Positions 23,825-34,260 of a DNA stretch of 64,000 bases are shown here, one piece after another; positions within the stretch are counted from its first letter, which is position 1, and each line of letters starts with the position of its first letter. The notes beneath the pieces are model-generated. The model worked only from the letters and a program-made list of their open reading frames with translations, was not told the DNA's origin and did not search any database. The DNA lies in the NCBI GenBank assembly GCA_003971905.1, contig RSEE01000010.1, positions 124,001-188,000 on the forward strand. Direction: 5' to 3'. The DNA is from Moniliella sp. 'wahieum'. Lineage: Eukaryota; Basidiomycota; Moniliellomycetes; Moniliellales; Moniliellaceae. Position numbers and translations under genes: made by a program.

Positions 23825-26800
23825 TCACGCCCGAGGCGGCGTCGTAGCCGCCGCGTACCGATCCTCATCTTCCTCCCCCTCGCCCTCCTCCGACGTCAAA
23901 CTGCCCTCTGTCGACACGGCCCAGTGCGAGTCGGGGATCAAATCCGATCGCCCCACTTGGCCTCCCCTTGCAGGTTCAGCTTCTCCCTCGGTAGCAGTTA
24001 CCGTTCCACCACCCGTTCCATTCGCTCCGTCCGTTTCGCCCGTTGCCCCCGGCGTACGATCCCGATCCTCATCCCATCCCGCCTGTCCTGCGCCCCGCGC
24101 GCTTCGCCGGGATCGCGATCATGTTGCGTCCCCCGCGGCGGCTGGCTCGCGGCCTCGGGTTCGGGTTCGGGTTCGGGTTCGGTCTGGGTCGGGGTTTGGG
24201 TCTGGGTTGGAGTGGCGCGGGTGGGTGAGAGCTTGGTCCTGCGCTGGGTTTTGCGCTCGGACCGCGACCCCGCCTGGTCCTGGTCCTGGCCCTGGTCCTG
24301 GTCCTGGTCCTGGTCCTGGTCCTGGTCTGGTCTTCGTCCTGGCCTTCGTCCTCGGCCTCGGAGGCAGAAGGAGAAGCAGAAGGAGACGCAGAGGCAGAAG
24401 CAGAAGCCGAAGCTGAGGGGGAAGAGAGGGAGTCTGATTCGAGCTCGGTGAGTGGCGAGGAAGGTTGTGGTTCGGTGTAATTTCGCGTCCGCCATCGGCA
24501 CGTCCGTGCGGGTACACCAGTTGACCTTGTAACGCTTCTCGCACCAAGCCCAGATCATCAAATGGCGCTAGACTTAACCGTTTCAGCCCCTCGGCTCTAG
24601 GCGGCCAAACGTAAGCCCCGCCAGGCTAGACTCGATTGTCGCTCAGTACGCTGCAGCCAGGCTTGCCCCGCTGCCGATCCCGATCCAGTGCCCAATCCCA
24701 TGGCTCGTTCGGTCGCCAGTTGGTGTTCAATCTGCTTGATGCGGTCCTGGGCAAGAGACGCTCGGCTGCTCGCTTCCGCCAGCACGGACGAGGAGGGAAT
24801 GTGGGCTCGCATCACACCAATTTCTTTCTCCACCTCGGCTAGCTCAGCTTGCTTGGCTGCCAGCTGGCGCTGCCACGTTCGCTAGGTTCGGTGGGAGGAC
24901 TGGGCGTCAGCGTCGGTAGTTTCGGCCGTTGCAGCCGTTCCCTCACCACCATCCACCGCCGTACCTGTACATCTGTACCTGCACCTGTACCTGTAGTACC
25001 TGTACCTTCCTCCTGCACCAAGATGTCAACGAGGCCACTTGCTCCTGCAGCTGGTCCCGCCTCGCTTCTAGCGATGCACTTGGCTCTTGAGCGAGATGAC
25101 GGTGGTCCGATGGGCTTGCAGCGCACGCAATTGTGCTTTCCGACGCCACAGTTGTTCTCTTGCCTCGCGACCCGAGTAGGTAGTTCCAGCTCCTTCCGTC
25201 GCTCCTGCTCCTGCCGCCACCTCGTCCCGCTGGGCATCCAACTGCCGCTCCAGCTCCAGCCAGGCGCCACGTACGTACTCACATCCGTCCCGCTCAAGGG
25301 GGGGAACTCGAGTTCCTCCAGACCGTCAGTCGGGACCGTAACGTACTCCCCCTCTTCGTTTTCACGGCGGCGCGTGCCGGCGCGCGGGGGCGGGACACCA
25401 TCTTGCCAAGCGCCTGTAACGCCGCGGTGCCAAGGGAGAAAGTAGGTTGTCCTGCACGCTGGGTACGCATTCGCTTCAAAGGTACTTCCCACCGCCGAGC
25501 TTCGTCCGTCTCGACGGCGGGACATCGAGCACAGGTGCCCGCTCGTTCTTCCATGTGATCCACGCGTGTTCTAATCGAATGGTACGCAGCATGGCAGATA
25601 CCAGCCCGTGTCGCCGGTTGGGCACAACCAGCTTGTCCAACAAGTCTAGCACCGCACGCCATTGTCCACGACAAAATTGTTCTTCCTTGTCAGATAAGAC
25701 GTAGGGCCGGTGACTGATCTTGTTGCTCGTCTCGGTCCACACTTGCCTCCGTTGCGGCGTAAATTCTAGTAGGTATTGCAGCAGAATCAGGATTTGGAAC
25801 AACACTTGCCGTCGGAAAGAAGGATCGCGCACCTACCGTTCGTAATCAGTATAGAGAACGAATGGGTTCAACACGGGCGCACAGGGGAAGGGGGGGGGGG
25901 GGGGGGGACCAGTGTCACACGTACTTCCGATGGGAAATTGTCCTTGCCAGTCAAGTACTTGGGGTAGAACGAATCCTCTTCTTCTTCTTCCTCCTCCTCG
26001 GCTTCCTTCTCGCCTTCCGGCGGGGTAGCAGGTGCATCCAGGTCCATGCCACGGCACCCGCATCGGCAGCGCACCGACGACACGCGTCGCTTGCCAGGAA
26101 GTAGCGTCTGTTTTTCTCGTTCCTCCTTGGCCGCCGTACCAGCCAAGAGTTCCTCGTACGTATTGACCCGATGGAAAAAGTGCAAGATCTCCACGAGCGC
26201 GCGGGCCAACTCGTGCATCGATCCCTTGGACGTAGTGCCTTCCGTCGGGCGCACGTTGCCCTCCAACGGATCAGGTTGCGCTAGGTCCAATAGGTTGGGG
26301 GGTAAGACGGTGGCTTGCTCAAACAGCACGGCTGGGTTGCGGAAGAAGGTCTGGGTGGCCCAGAACAACGCGTAAAACCGATCGATGGAAGCACAGGGCC
26401 ATCGGATTCGGTGGAACTCGTAGCGTCGCGCCGACGCTTGCCTTGGGTCGTAGTGGTCCCTGCTGGACGCTGCGGGCGCGGGGGCAGGCGTTGGTGCGGG
26501 TGTGGAGGCGGGCGCAATGGAGACCGTATCCCATTCGGTGATGTTTTTCAAATTAAACTCGCCCTTGAGGTTGCTGGCACTGCGGTCTCCCAAAGGAAAG
26601 GCAACCGACAACAATGTTGCTATCCGCCCGGCCAACAAGGTATGCGCCATGACGGGCTTGGATAGGCGGCGTAGCATTTCGTTGGCCATACGAAGCACGA
26701 CAGGGCCCTTGCCGCGCCGGGGACGAGGTTGCGGAATAACCGCTGACGTCGTACATGGAGGTAATCCAACAACGCACCAAATTGGTCTGTCACCAACAAG

Positions 26801-27160
26801 TCCGATGTCCCTTCGAGTGTGACCAGCGCCGCGACCGGGTCGACCACCCCCGCTTCCTCTAGCGCAAGCAGCGCATCGCACCGATCCAACACACGCTCAA
26901 GCAAAGGGAACTGATCCAGCACCCAGCGCGACACGTACTGCGACGTAGCTTCGCCGTAACGCTTCTTCCTCCTCGGGCCCACTGGGCGGGACATAGGATG
27001 CCACCTCGGTGGCCAGGGCGGCGAAGACCGAGGGCGGGAGCAGGCCCGTCGCCGGCCCGCTCGCCCGCGCTTCGTCCAGGACCCGGTCGAGGGAAGCGAG
27101 CAGCGGAGCGAGCCGCGCGTACAGCTGCGGGATTGTGCCGGACGCCGCCGGTTGGGCCAT
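23825..27160 (-). CDS. HPR1: THO complex subunit 1 (THOC1/Hpr1)
   Basis: THO couples transcription elongation to mRNA export in the nucleus. Diagnostic blocks on the minus strand are 'EDSFYPKYLTGKDNFPSEV' and 'RDPSFRRQVLFQILILLQYL', 'SHRPYVLSDKEEQF' and 'LEHAWITWKNERAPVLD', followed by 'LEFPPLSGTDVSTYVAPGW', all in THOC1 order. An intron at 25833-25924 (92 bp) splits the central block in frame (SE-VRD) and contains an 18-G (C on the coding strand) tract. The start is ATG at 27160-27158 ('MAQPAASGTIPQLYARLAPL'). After a coiled-coil-like part (24600-24850) the C-terminus is disordered, with hexanucleotide-repeat-encoded dipeptides and an acidic end; the most plausible stop is TGA at 23827-23825. 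The frame steps several times (near 26940, 26710, 25480, 25160, 24620, 24070). The C-terminal end is the least certain part. Confidence 0.88.
24155..24345 (-). repeat. Two hexanucleotide arrays in the THO1 C-terminal coding region
   Basis: GGTTCG units run at about 24157-24186 and CTGGTC units at about 24271-24335 on the plus strand. On the coding strand they read as CGAACC and GACCAG units and encode dipeptide runs such as EP or DQ/RT depending on frame. Confidence 0.85.
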
Positions 27161-27573
27161 GGCGCGCGTAGGGGAGGTGGAGGTGGAGGTATTCAGTGGA
27201 TGGGCGAAGCGCCGATTGGATGGGCGAAGGCCGCGCGGAATTGCGTCGGCACTGCATTCCGCCGCGGCAGGCGAGGATGGATGGTAGCTGAACGTTTCTA
27301 TCCTGCGTCTCGTGGCCACCGCTGGCACCATCCAGCCACTCTCGCCGCCATCCCATCCCATCCGCCCGTCGGGCGCAAGTCAGGCCGTGATGGTTGCGAA
27401 TTAGCATGTGTGTATATGCAGTCGACGGGCCCATGGAGGAGACTATGGCGTGCGGTGCAAAGAGTGGCAAAAGGTAGAAATACAGTGGCACATCTATTGG
27501 CTGTGGGGCAGCCGAGACGCTCGCTCGCCCGCTTGGCCCCATCCAACCGAACCGCGAGCAAGCGCTCCGCACG
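27161..27573. other. Intergenic between THO1 and SDHAF4
   Basis: These 413 bp separate two minus-strand genes. The part next to THO1 has GGAGGT units (27172-27190) and repeats of GATGGGCGAAG (27198, 27220). It should hold the THO1 promoter and the SDHAF4 terminator. Confidence 0.45.
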
Positions 27574-27998
27574 CTAAAAATCGGTCGAGCGCCCGCCAAA
27601 CGTCCATTCGCGGTCCCATGCAAGCGGGTCCTTCTTCGGGCCGCCAATCTCGCCCGTGGTGGGGTTGACCTCGCCATCAAAGTCGGGCTGGATGGGCTTG
27701 CGCGCATCGGATGGAGCTCCTCGGTGGGGTGGTGAACTGGAGCTTGTCTGGGGCAGGGTTAGGCACGGCGGCAACAGAGGAAAAACGCATGCAAGCGAGA
27801 CTGCACTCGTACTTTGGTTCTCCTTGACCAGCCGCTCAAACTCGGCCTGGTCTTCCTTGGGCAGCGGCATGGGGCCAGGGCGGTTGAAGGGGAGCGGCGG
27901 GTCCTTGGCTGCGTGTGCCGCGGCGGACGTGGCGAGCGTGCGCAGCTGGCCATGCGCGCGGGCAGCAGCGACGCCAGGCGGAGACACGCGGGGGGCAT
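27574..27998 (-). CDS. SDH8: Succinate dehydrogenase assembly factor 4 (SDHAF4)
   Basis: SDHAF4/Sdh8 is a small mitochondrial matrix chaperone that binds flavinylated SDHA before it joins SDHB. The C-terminal signature is clear: 'DFDGEVNPTTGEIGGPK' then 'EWTFGGRSTDF' directly before the stop TAG (27576-27574). The N-terminal part has an arginine/alanine-rich presequence and 'PMPLPKEDQAEFERLVKENQ'. An intron at about 27812-27748 (GTACGA...CCCCAG, 65 bp) separates the two halves; the splice as drawn leaves the frame off by one, so one base is probably missing nearby. ATG at 27998-27996 is the likely start, with a frame step before 'LATSAAAHAAKDPPLPFNRP'. Size is about 120 residues, normal for the family. 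It is divergent from CLP1 with 227 bp between start codons. Confidence 0.88.
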
Positions 27999-28225
27999 GG
28001 AGGTGGGGGCGGTGGGGCAAAAGCCATCAGTCATCTCCAGCGGCGCATTACATTGCCACCCGCCGGGTTAGGTAAGGGCGCATTAGGCCTTAGGTAAGCT
28101 GCGCGCTCGGGCATTGAACGTTCAAGCGGGCATGGGCCGCCTCGCCCTTCGCCTCGACTCCATCCCATCTCCACCCATCCCCTCCCTCTCCACCTGCCCG
28201 CCGTCGGCCCCCGTGGGAAGGCGCC

Positions 28226-30164
28226 ATGGACCCCCCCACCCGCGCCATCGAGCTTCCTCCGCACAGCGAGTGGCGCTTCGAGCTCGAGAAGGGCGAGCAG
28301 ATCTGGATCCGCGCCCATCCCGGCGGCGACGCTGACGTCTTTGGCGCCGAGCTTGTCCCGGGCCCCGACCGGTGGTATCCGTTTGGCGATGAGGCCAAGG
28401 CCGCCGTCTCCACCTTCCGCGGCGCGACGATTGATGTCAAGGGCACTGCTCCACCGACTACATAGCCCCGGACGTCTCGCCCGCACGGAGGTGTACAGCA
28501 ACATCCACCTCGCCCTTGAACAACAGCGTCTCCAGGCCCGTGCTGCCTTGCGCGCCAACCAGGGCGCGCTCATCAAGCAACTCGCCGATGCAGAGTGGCA
28601 ACGACTGCAACCCCCCGCCGTCGGGCGAGAAGCAGGACCTCTACTCGCCCGCCGGACAGGGCCCTCGTGTGTTGGTCGTAGGTGGCGAGGCAGCAGGCAA
28701 AACTTCGGTGGCCAAGCGCTTGGCCAATTATGCCCTGCGCAGCCCCGCTCTCACCTCCACCCCGTCCACTTCGCAGCACGATACAGCCTCCCGATCGCCC
28801 AGGCCAGGATGATGGCGATGCGCATGTGGATCAAATTACTGGGTGGTGGCCAACAATCATCAGCCTCGATCCTTCTACTGTACGTGCTTGTCCCCCGCCT
28901 TGCCTTCATTTGATTTTCTTTTTTTTCGCAAGGCTAACTTCCTTGTTCTACTCCCTCCTTTTCCCATCTCTCTGCATCAGGGTGCGGTTCCTTGCCCGGC
29001 ACGATATCTTCGGTGCCGCTTGCCCCCGTCCCGTTGCCCATGCTTTCGTCTGCATCGCCAGCGCTGCCGTTTGGCGTGTTTGGACAGACGACCGGGTACC
29101 TCGTGCCGAGTGCGGCGGTGGGCAAGAGCGTAGCACCCTTGACCCTTTGGTATGGCCACAAAGACCCAAGGGAGAACGAGGCTCATTTGCAGCAAGTCAT
29201 TCATCAGTTGGCCCAGCTCACCGAACGTCGCTTGGCGCGCGACCCTCGTGCCCGCATGAGCGGCTTGATCCTCGATACACCCGGCGTCACACGGCAGATG
29301 GGCGGTCGAAGTATGCTCTGATTCAACATATTGCCAAATCGTTCCATGGTGCGCACTCATTCTTGCCGATTTGGCTGTTGGGAAATGTAAAGACACTGAC
29401 AGGATTTTCTCTTTTTTTCCCTTTTTTCTTCTTCACGTTGGTACAGTCGATGTCATCCTTGTTCTTGGCCACGAGAAGCTCAATATTGAGTTGACTCGTG
29501 CTCTGCCGGGAATCAAGGTGGTCAAGATCCCCAAGAGCGAAGGCGTGGTGGAGCTGGACGAGTTGTACAACGAACGGGTGGAAGCCCTCCAAATTCATAA
29601 TTACTTTTACGGTACTCCGGCCCAAGCTGGTACGGGCGGGATGGAAGGCTTGGGCGACGTACCAGACCTCCGAGCGTTTTCTTCCACATTGAACTTGGAC
29701 TTGCTCGAAGTATACCGTGTTGGTCAGGGCGCCTTGGCACCCACCTCGGCCTTGCCCATCGGCACCTCTCGCACCGTCACAGCAACCCAACTTACCAAGC
29801 TCAATCAGGCAACCGATACAGAAGACCAAAACGTCATCACAACAATCTCTTGGCTCTGCTCCAACCGCCACGCGACGGTGGAGGACCCGGTAAAAAGGAT
29901 TCAGAGGTGGACCCGCCACCGTCCGAGGAAGAACTGATTGGTGCGCCCGTCTTGGGCTTTATTGCCATGTACGTACTTTCCCGTTACTTACCCTGGCTTG
30001 CGACGACATGCGCTGAGAGGGATAACTGACGTTTCTGGTGGTGTGGCGGCGGTGCAGTACCGGCGTCGACGCGGCAGCGCAAGATGACGGTGTTGGCGCC
30101 CATGTCGGGCCGTCTGCCCAGCAAGACAGCCATGGTGGGAGACTTGGACTGGCAAGATGCCTAA
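28226..30164 (+). CDS. CLP1: mRNA cleavage and polyadenylation factor CLP1
   Basis: CLP1 is an ATP/GTP-binding component of cleavage factor I(A)/II in the nucleus. The start 'MDPPTRAIELPPHSEWRFEL' and 'DRWYPFGDEAKAAVSTFRGA' are the N-terminal domain. The P-loop is 'VLVVGGEAAGKTSVAKRLAN', followed by 'ISLDPST' and 'RMSGLILDTPG', 'ALIQHIAKSF', 'VDVILVLGHEKLNIELTRAL', 'VVKIPKSEGVVELDELYNER' and the C-terminal 'VLGFIAITGVD' and 'LAPMSGRLPSKTAMVG'. Introns: 28880-28980, 29349-29446 and 29969-30057 (with AACTGAC before the acceptor), each joining the conserved blocks. The stop is TAA 30162-30164. Frame steps occur near 28442, 28490, 28613, 28760, 28993, 29300, 29900 and 30080. The gap between P-loop and LDPST is about 25 residues longer than I expect for the family. 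Confidence 0.95.
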
Positions 30165-30590
30165 GCGTTGGTGGGAACCGCCCCACCCTCGCTTGTCGCT
30201 CAGCAAAGCCAAGGCGCCTGAGCATACAACTTCCCCCTCTCGTCTCCCTCGACAAGACGCAGGGCAGTAGAGATACGTTCAGAAAACAAGAACCTAATCT
30301 ATTCTTCTCGGGAGCCACTCTGTTCCTTGATGTCTGTCTTCTAGCGAACTCGGGGGTGGGGTGGCTGGACGTGCAACGCGATCCGCTATAGTCCTATGGG
30401 GAGGCACTTCTGTGCTACTGTGTAAGTTGTTGTAGTGTGGTGTATAGTGGAGTGGAGTGGAGTGAAGTGGAGTGGAGTGTGCAAGATTCAAGATTAAAAA
30501 TATTCAGACCGTAGGAACCTCATCCAACCTCCCAACTGCCTCCCGGCCATGGGGCCAACCGGCCGGATCGGACGGGTGCACGTCCGTGCC
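30165..30590. other. Convergent intergenic region with GGAGT repeats
   Basis: These 426 bp lie between the ends of CLP1 and the ABC1-like kinase. A GGAGT pentanucleotide array with one variant unit occupies about 30446-30480. No gene is visible. Confidence 0.5.
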
Positions 30591-33101
30591 TTAGCAGTTG
30601 GGGGTAAGCCAGTCGAAGCGCACCCACGCATCAATCACGCGCGAGTCGGCAATCTGGTTGACCCATGCGCGCGCCTCGAGCAGCAGGTAAAACCGAATCA
30701 TGGGCAACAGTTTCTGTACGTTCTGCAGCTCGTCCGCGTTGGGCAAGTGTGGGACAAGACCTCGTCGTCAATGACAGTTTGGACCGAGATCTCTTTGCCG
30801 ACGAACGGAGTACGGGGAGGGAGCGGGCAAAGACGTCCAACTCGGGGTCCAGTTGCCCCAATCCCTTCCAATAAGAGAATGGAGAGAACCGTGTTGATAA
30901 AGTCGGCTTCCATCTTGACGTGGTGCCGACGGACCAAGGTCAACGTTTGCGACAACAAATCGCCAATCTTGATTGCTCCCAATTTAAACGTGGATTGACG
31001 AACGCGGTTGAGCAACTTGGACATCTTGTCTTCAAACCCGGCTTGGTCAACGACCAAGTTAGGGAACCGAGACCGTTCGGCCATCAGCTTGGCTGCCAAC
31101 GGCCCATCAAACGAGGCAATCGCAGCAAATAGGTCGATAAAGTTTTGTCGGTTTTGCCCCGACAGTTGCACGTCAGCCCAGCATCGAGCAAAACGAGTTG
31201 GGGCAGGTACCCAGCTAGGTCCAGACGCGCCAGTTCTCGGCCCAAGACGTTCCGCTGGGCTGCTTGGCCGCCCGCCGAAGCGTATCTGCCACCTCGTCGT
31301 CCACCAACTCCTCCTCGTCCCACTTGTGTTCCGCCTTAGACGCCGCCGGGCATAGTCCGGGTCCCACCGCGCCATCAGGCGCACCAACAAGTCCTTCAAC
31401 ATTGACTGCGTCGTCGGCTTGTAGAACTTGACCATAATGTTCCCGGGGTGCATGTCGGCGTGGGTAAAGTTATCACGAAGGAGCATGTTGAGGAACGTGT
31501 CGAGACCAATGTCGGCCAGGCGATGATCAAACGGACCGGGCTGCCCGCGCGCCGTGTGACTCAACACGTCGGTCAACGGTACAGCATTCTCCCACGTCTC
31601 AATCAACAGTTCTTGGTGGTAAACTGCACCAGCGGCTCTGGGAACGTCACGGCCGACCGGCGCCGGGCAAAGTTGCGGGTAAATTGTAACAAGTTTTCGG
31701 CTTCGTTGCGCAGATCCAACTGGCTTAGCATCATCCCTGCAAACACATCCACCTCTTCTGGTAGACTGAGCCACTCGGCCCCAGGAAGCAAGTTGATGAG
31801 TCGAGCAAAGAAGGACATGATCTTAATGTCGCGTACGATCGTGCGGTGCACATGGGGATGCAATACCTTGATGGCCACAAACCAGTAAACACAGGCTCGG
31901 GAGGCGCATCCTGCTCAAACGGCGCAGCCAATTGCCGTCCAATCCGCTGCACCTCCTCGCCCAAGGGACGCGTAAGTTTCTGCACCTTACTCGCGTCCGG
32001 TTCGCCTGCTCCGGTCGTCCACCACGTCCACCACGCCGTCCTTCCCGCTCCCACTACGCCACCAATGCGCCCGGTCGTCCGCTTGCGCCAACACCGCTGT
32101 ATCCACCTTGGGAGGAGGCACCAGGTCCGCACGCAGTTGCGCACTATACACTTGCGCACCGCACCTACCCCCATCGGCGTCGGATCCAACCGCTCGAAAA
32201 TCGTCTCCAGCTTTCGCCCACAAACACGCGCTCAATCACACGACGCGTATACGCCATACTGTGCGGACGCCCATTCGCGTGCAACTTGCCAAACGCCTCA
32301 ACAGCGCGGGCGGGAACAGGTCCGACGCGACCGGCCCATTGGCCCAGCTGCACACACGTCAACCGCAAGTGCAGGTCAAAAGGTCAGCGGGATGGACTTA
32401 CTGCCAGCACACTCGACAAGCAAGTGAGAGGGAGAGGGGGAGGGAAGGGAACGTACCTTGACAAAGGTGGGCCGGCGAGTTCGAGGGCACACGAGGAGGC
32501 GGTACCAAACCAGTGCGCCGTACCGTGGGCCATCGAGATGACCCAGGTGGCCCACGCGGCGGGATCGTCCATATCGGCGGGCGAGGCGGCAGTGACAGGG
32601 CCGAGGAAACAGATGGGCGCACTGATCAAAACGGGGAGGAAGAGGCAGACCAAATACACAAACCGGCCCGCCGTGCCCAGCGGTTCCCACACAAACGTGA
32701 CCCAGGTCACACGCAGTTGGTTGCCCAGCGTGCGCAGAGGTAACGACCAGCTGCGCTGGCGCGCTTGGCTCTCCTCTTGCTCCGAGAGCGTAGGCGCGTA
32801 CTTTTTGATTGTCTCCTCGTTCAGATGGCTCCAGGGCGAGAAGTTGTCCGCGTCAGGCACGGGGGGGGGCGGGGTGCTCCGAGCGGGTGAGCAGAGAGTA
32901 CAGCGCGAGCGAGCCAGCGCCAGCGGCGCCGGACAGAAGATACAGTCGCCAGGAGGAAGAGAGACGAGGTGGCGGGAAGAGGTGGAGTGGCAGCGGGAGA
33001 ACGGGGGCGGGCGCAGCAGGCTGGATACGGGGCGGGGAGGCAGGCGAGCGGGAAGGCGCAGCGCGGGCGTGCGCAGACGCCCGCACAGGCGACACACGCA
33101 T
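30591..33101 (-). CDS. ABC1/ADCK (UbiB) family atypical kinase, mitochondrial
   Basis: This belongs to the ABC1/COQ8/ADCK family of atypical kinases, which act at the inner mitochondrial membrane in lipid or coenzyme Q homeostasis. The N-terminus is an Arg/Ala/Ser-rich presequence ('MRVSPVRASAHARAAPSRSP') followed by a hydrophobic segment ('LYLLSGAAGAGSLALYSLLT'). 'ELAGPTFVK' joins 'LGQWAGR' across an intron at 32456-32348 (109 bp), so the family KxGQ motif is split by the intron. Later blocks are 'PMGVGAV', 'MAIKVLHPHVHRTIVRDIKI' and the catalytic 'NFTHADMHPGNIMVKFY'. The C-terminus ends 'VRFDWLTPNC' at TAG/TAA 30593-30591. The HADMHPGN form and separate region suggest an ADCK2-like paralogue over COQ8 itself. 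Multiple frame steps occur (32860, 32310, 32150, 31910, 31610, 31260, 30760). Confidence 0.88.
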
Positions 33102-33609
33102 GCCACAGACCCACCGAGGGAAGAGCAGAGGACAGGAGGGCGGCGGCGACGGCGACGGTAACGACGACGGCGACAGCGACGACGACGGTGACGACGACGG
33201 CGACAAGGGCGACGGCGACGGGACGAGCAGCCAAGCAAGCAACTCAGTATTCAGTCGAACAAAGCATGACGTCACGCCGCCTCGCCTCCAGATCGACATG
33301 CGTCGTGCGTTTGAAACTTGCACGCCGCCGTCGCCACACTGCGCCCGTGCGCCCCGCCGCCGCCCTCACGCGTCGCCCACACACTGCCCCCGTGCGTCCC
33401 CGGGAGCGCGCGCGCCGCCCGTCCCACCTGCAGCACAGCAGTGTGAGGTGGCAGCTTCCCAGACCCACGCGGGCAGTGTGTGGCGCGCCCGGTGTACGTA
33501 AGCCGCCGCCGCCGGCGCCCCTCGAGCCAGCCGGCCAGCTGAGTGCCGCAGCTGCTCCACCACCACCACCGCCTCCTCCACCTCCACCACTGCCCCCCCC
33601 CCCCCCACC
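33102..33609. promoter_or_regulatory. Divergent promoter region of the ABC1 kinase and tropomyosin
   Basis: These 508 bp separate the two start codons. A GAC/GGC trinucleotide-type repeat (GACGGC and GACGAC units, about 33138-33222) is prominent near the kinase side, and CCACC units precede the tropomyosin start. Open frames over it are low-complexity and I do not call them genes. Confidence 0.5.
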
Positions 33610-34260
33610 ATGGACCGTATCCGCGAGAAGCTCAACTCCCTCCGCGCCGAGTGCGATGCGGCGGTTGCCCGTGCCGAGGAGAGCGAGGCCAAGGTCAAGG
33701 AACTGGAGCACTCCAACCTCAAGGCTGAGCAGCAGATCGCCTCGCTCGAGCACCAAGTCCAGGTCCTCGAGGGCCAGCTGGAAGACACCGAGTCCAAGCT
33801 CAGCTCCCACAAGCAGGCCGCCGAGGAGGGCGAGGCATCGCGTGGCCACGCCGAGTCTCTCAGTGTCAAGGTCGCCCAGCTCGAGGCTGAGCTCGACGCG
33901 GCGGAGACCAACCTTCGTGAAGTGACTGAGAAGTACGTTGTTTGCTCCCTCTCCCCTACTTGGTTTTGTTTTTGCACACTTGTTCTGCTCTGCTGCACTG
34001 TTCCATATGCTCTGCTCTGCTCCTCTGTACCCTCCTTTTCGCTTGCGCCTCTCTCTCTCTCTGCTGCTTGAGAGCAAAACTGACCTTTTATTGCTTAGGC
34101 TGCGTGTGACGGACGTGCGTGCCGAGGGCCTAGAGCGCCAACTGACGTCGTTGGAGCAAGAGCGCGAGAACTGGGAGCACAAGTACGAGAGGCCCAGGCC
34201 AAGTACTTGACCAGCAAGCAAGAGCTGGACGAGGTGGTGCAACAGATGGAGAGCCTCTAA
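33610..34260 (+). CDS. TPM1: Tropomyosin
   Basis: Fungal tropomyosin is a dimeric coiled coil that binds along formin-nucleated actin cables. Exon 1 starts 'MDRIREKLNSLRAECDAAVA' and shows an unbroken heptad pattern through 'LEAELDAAETNLREVTEK'. The intron 33933-34098 (GTACGT...TTAG, 166 bp) joins the AAG codon of 'TEK' to 'LRVTDVRAEGLERQLTSLEQ'. The end is 'LTSKQELDEVVQQMESL' with TAA 34258-34260. One base is missing near 34192 (in 'HKYEEAQAKY'). With it restored the protein is 161 residues, the length known for Cdc8 of fission yeast and Tpm2 of budding yeast, which is strong support for the model and for the error interpretation. Confidence 0.96.
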
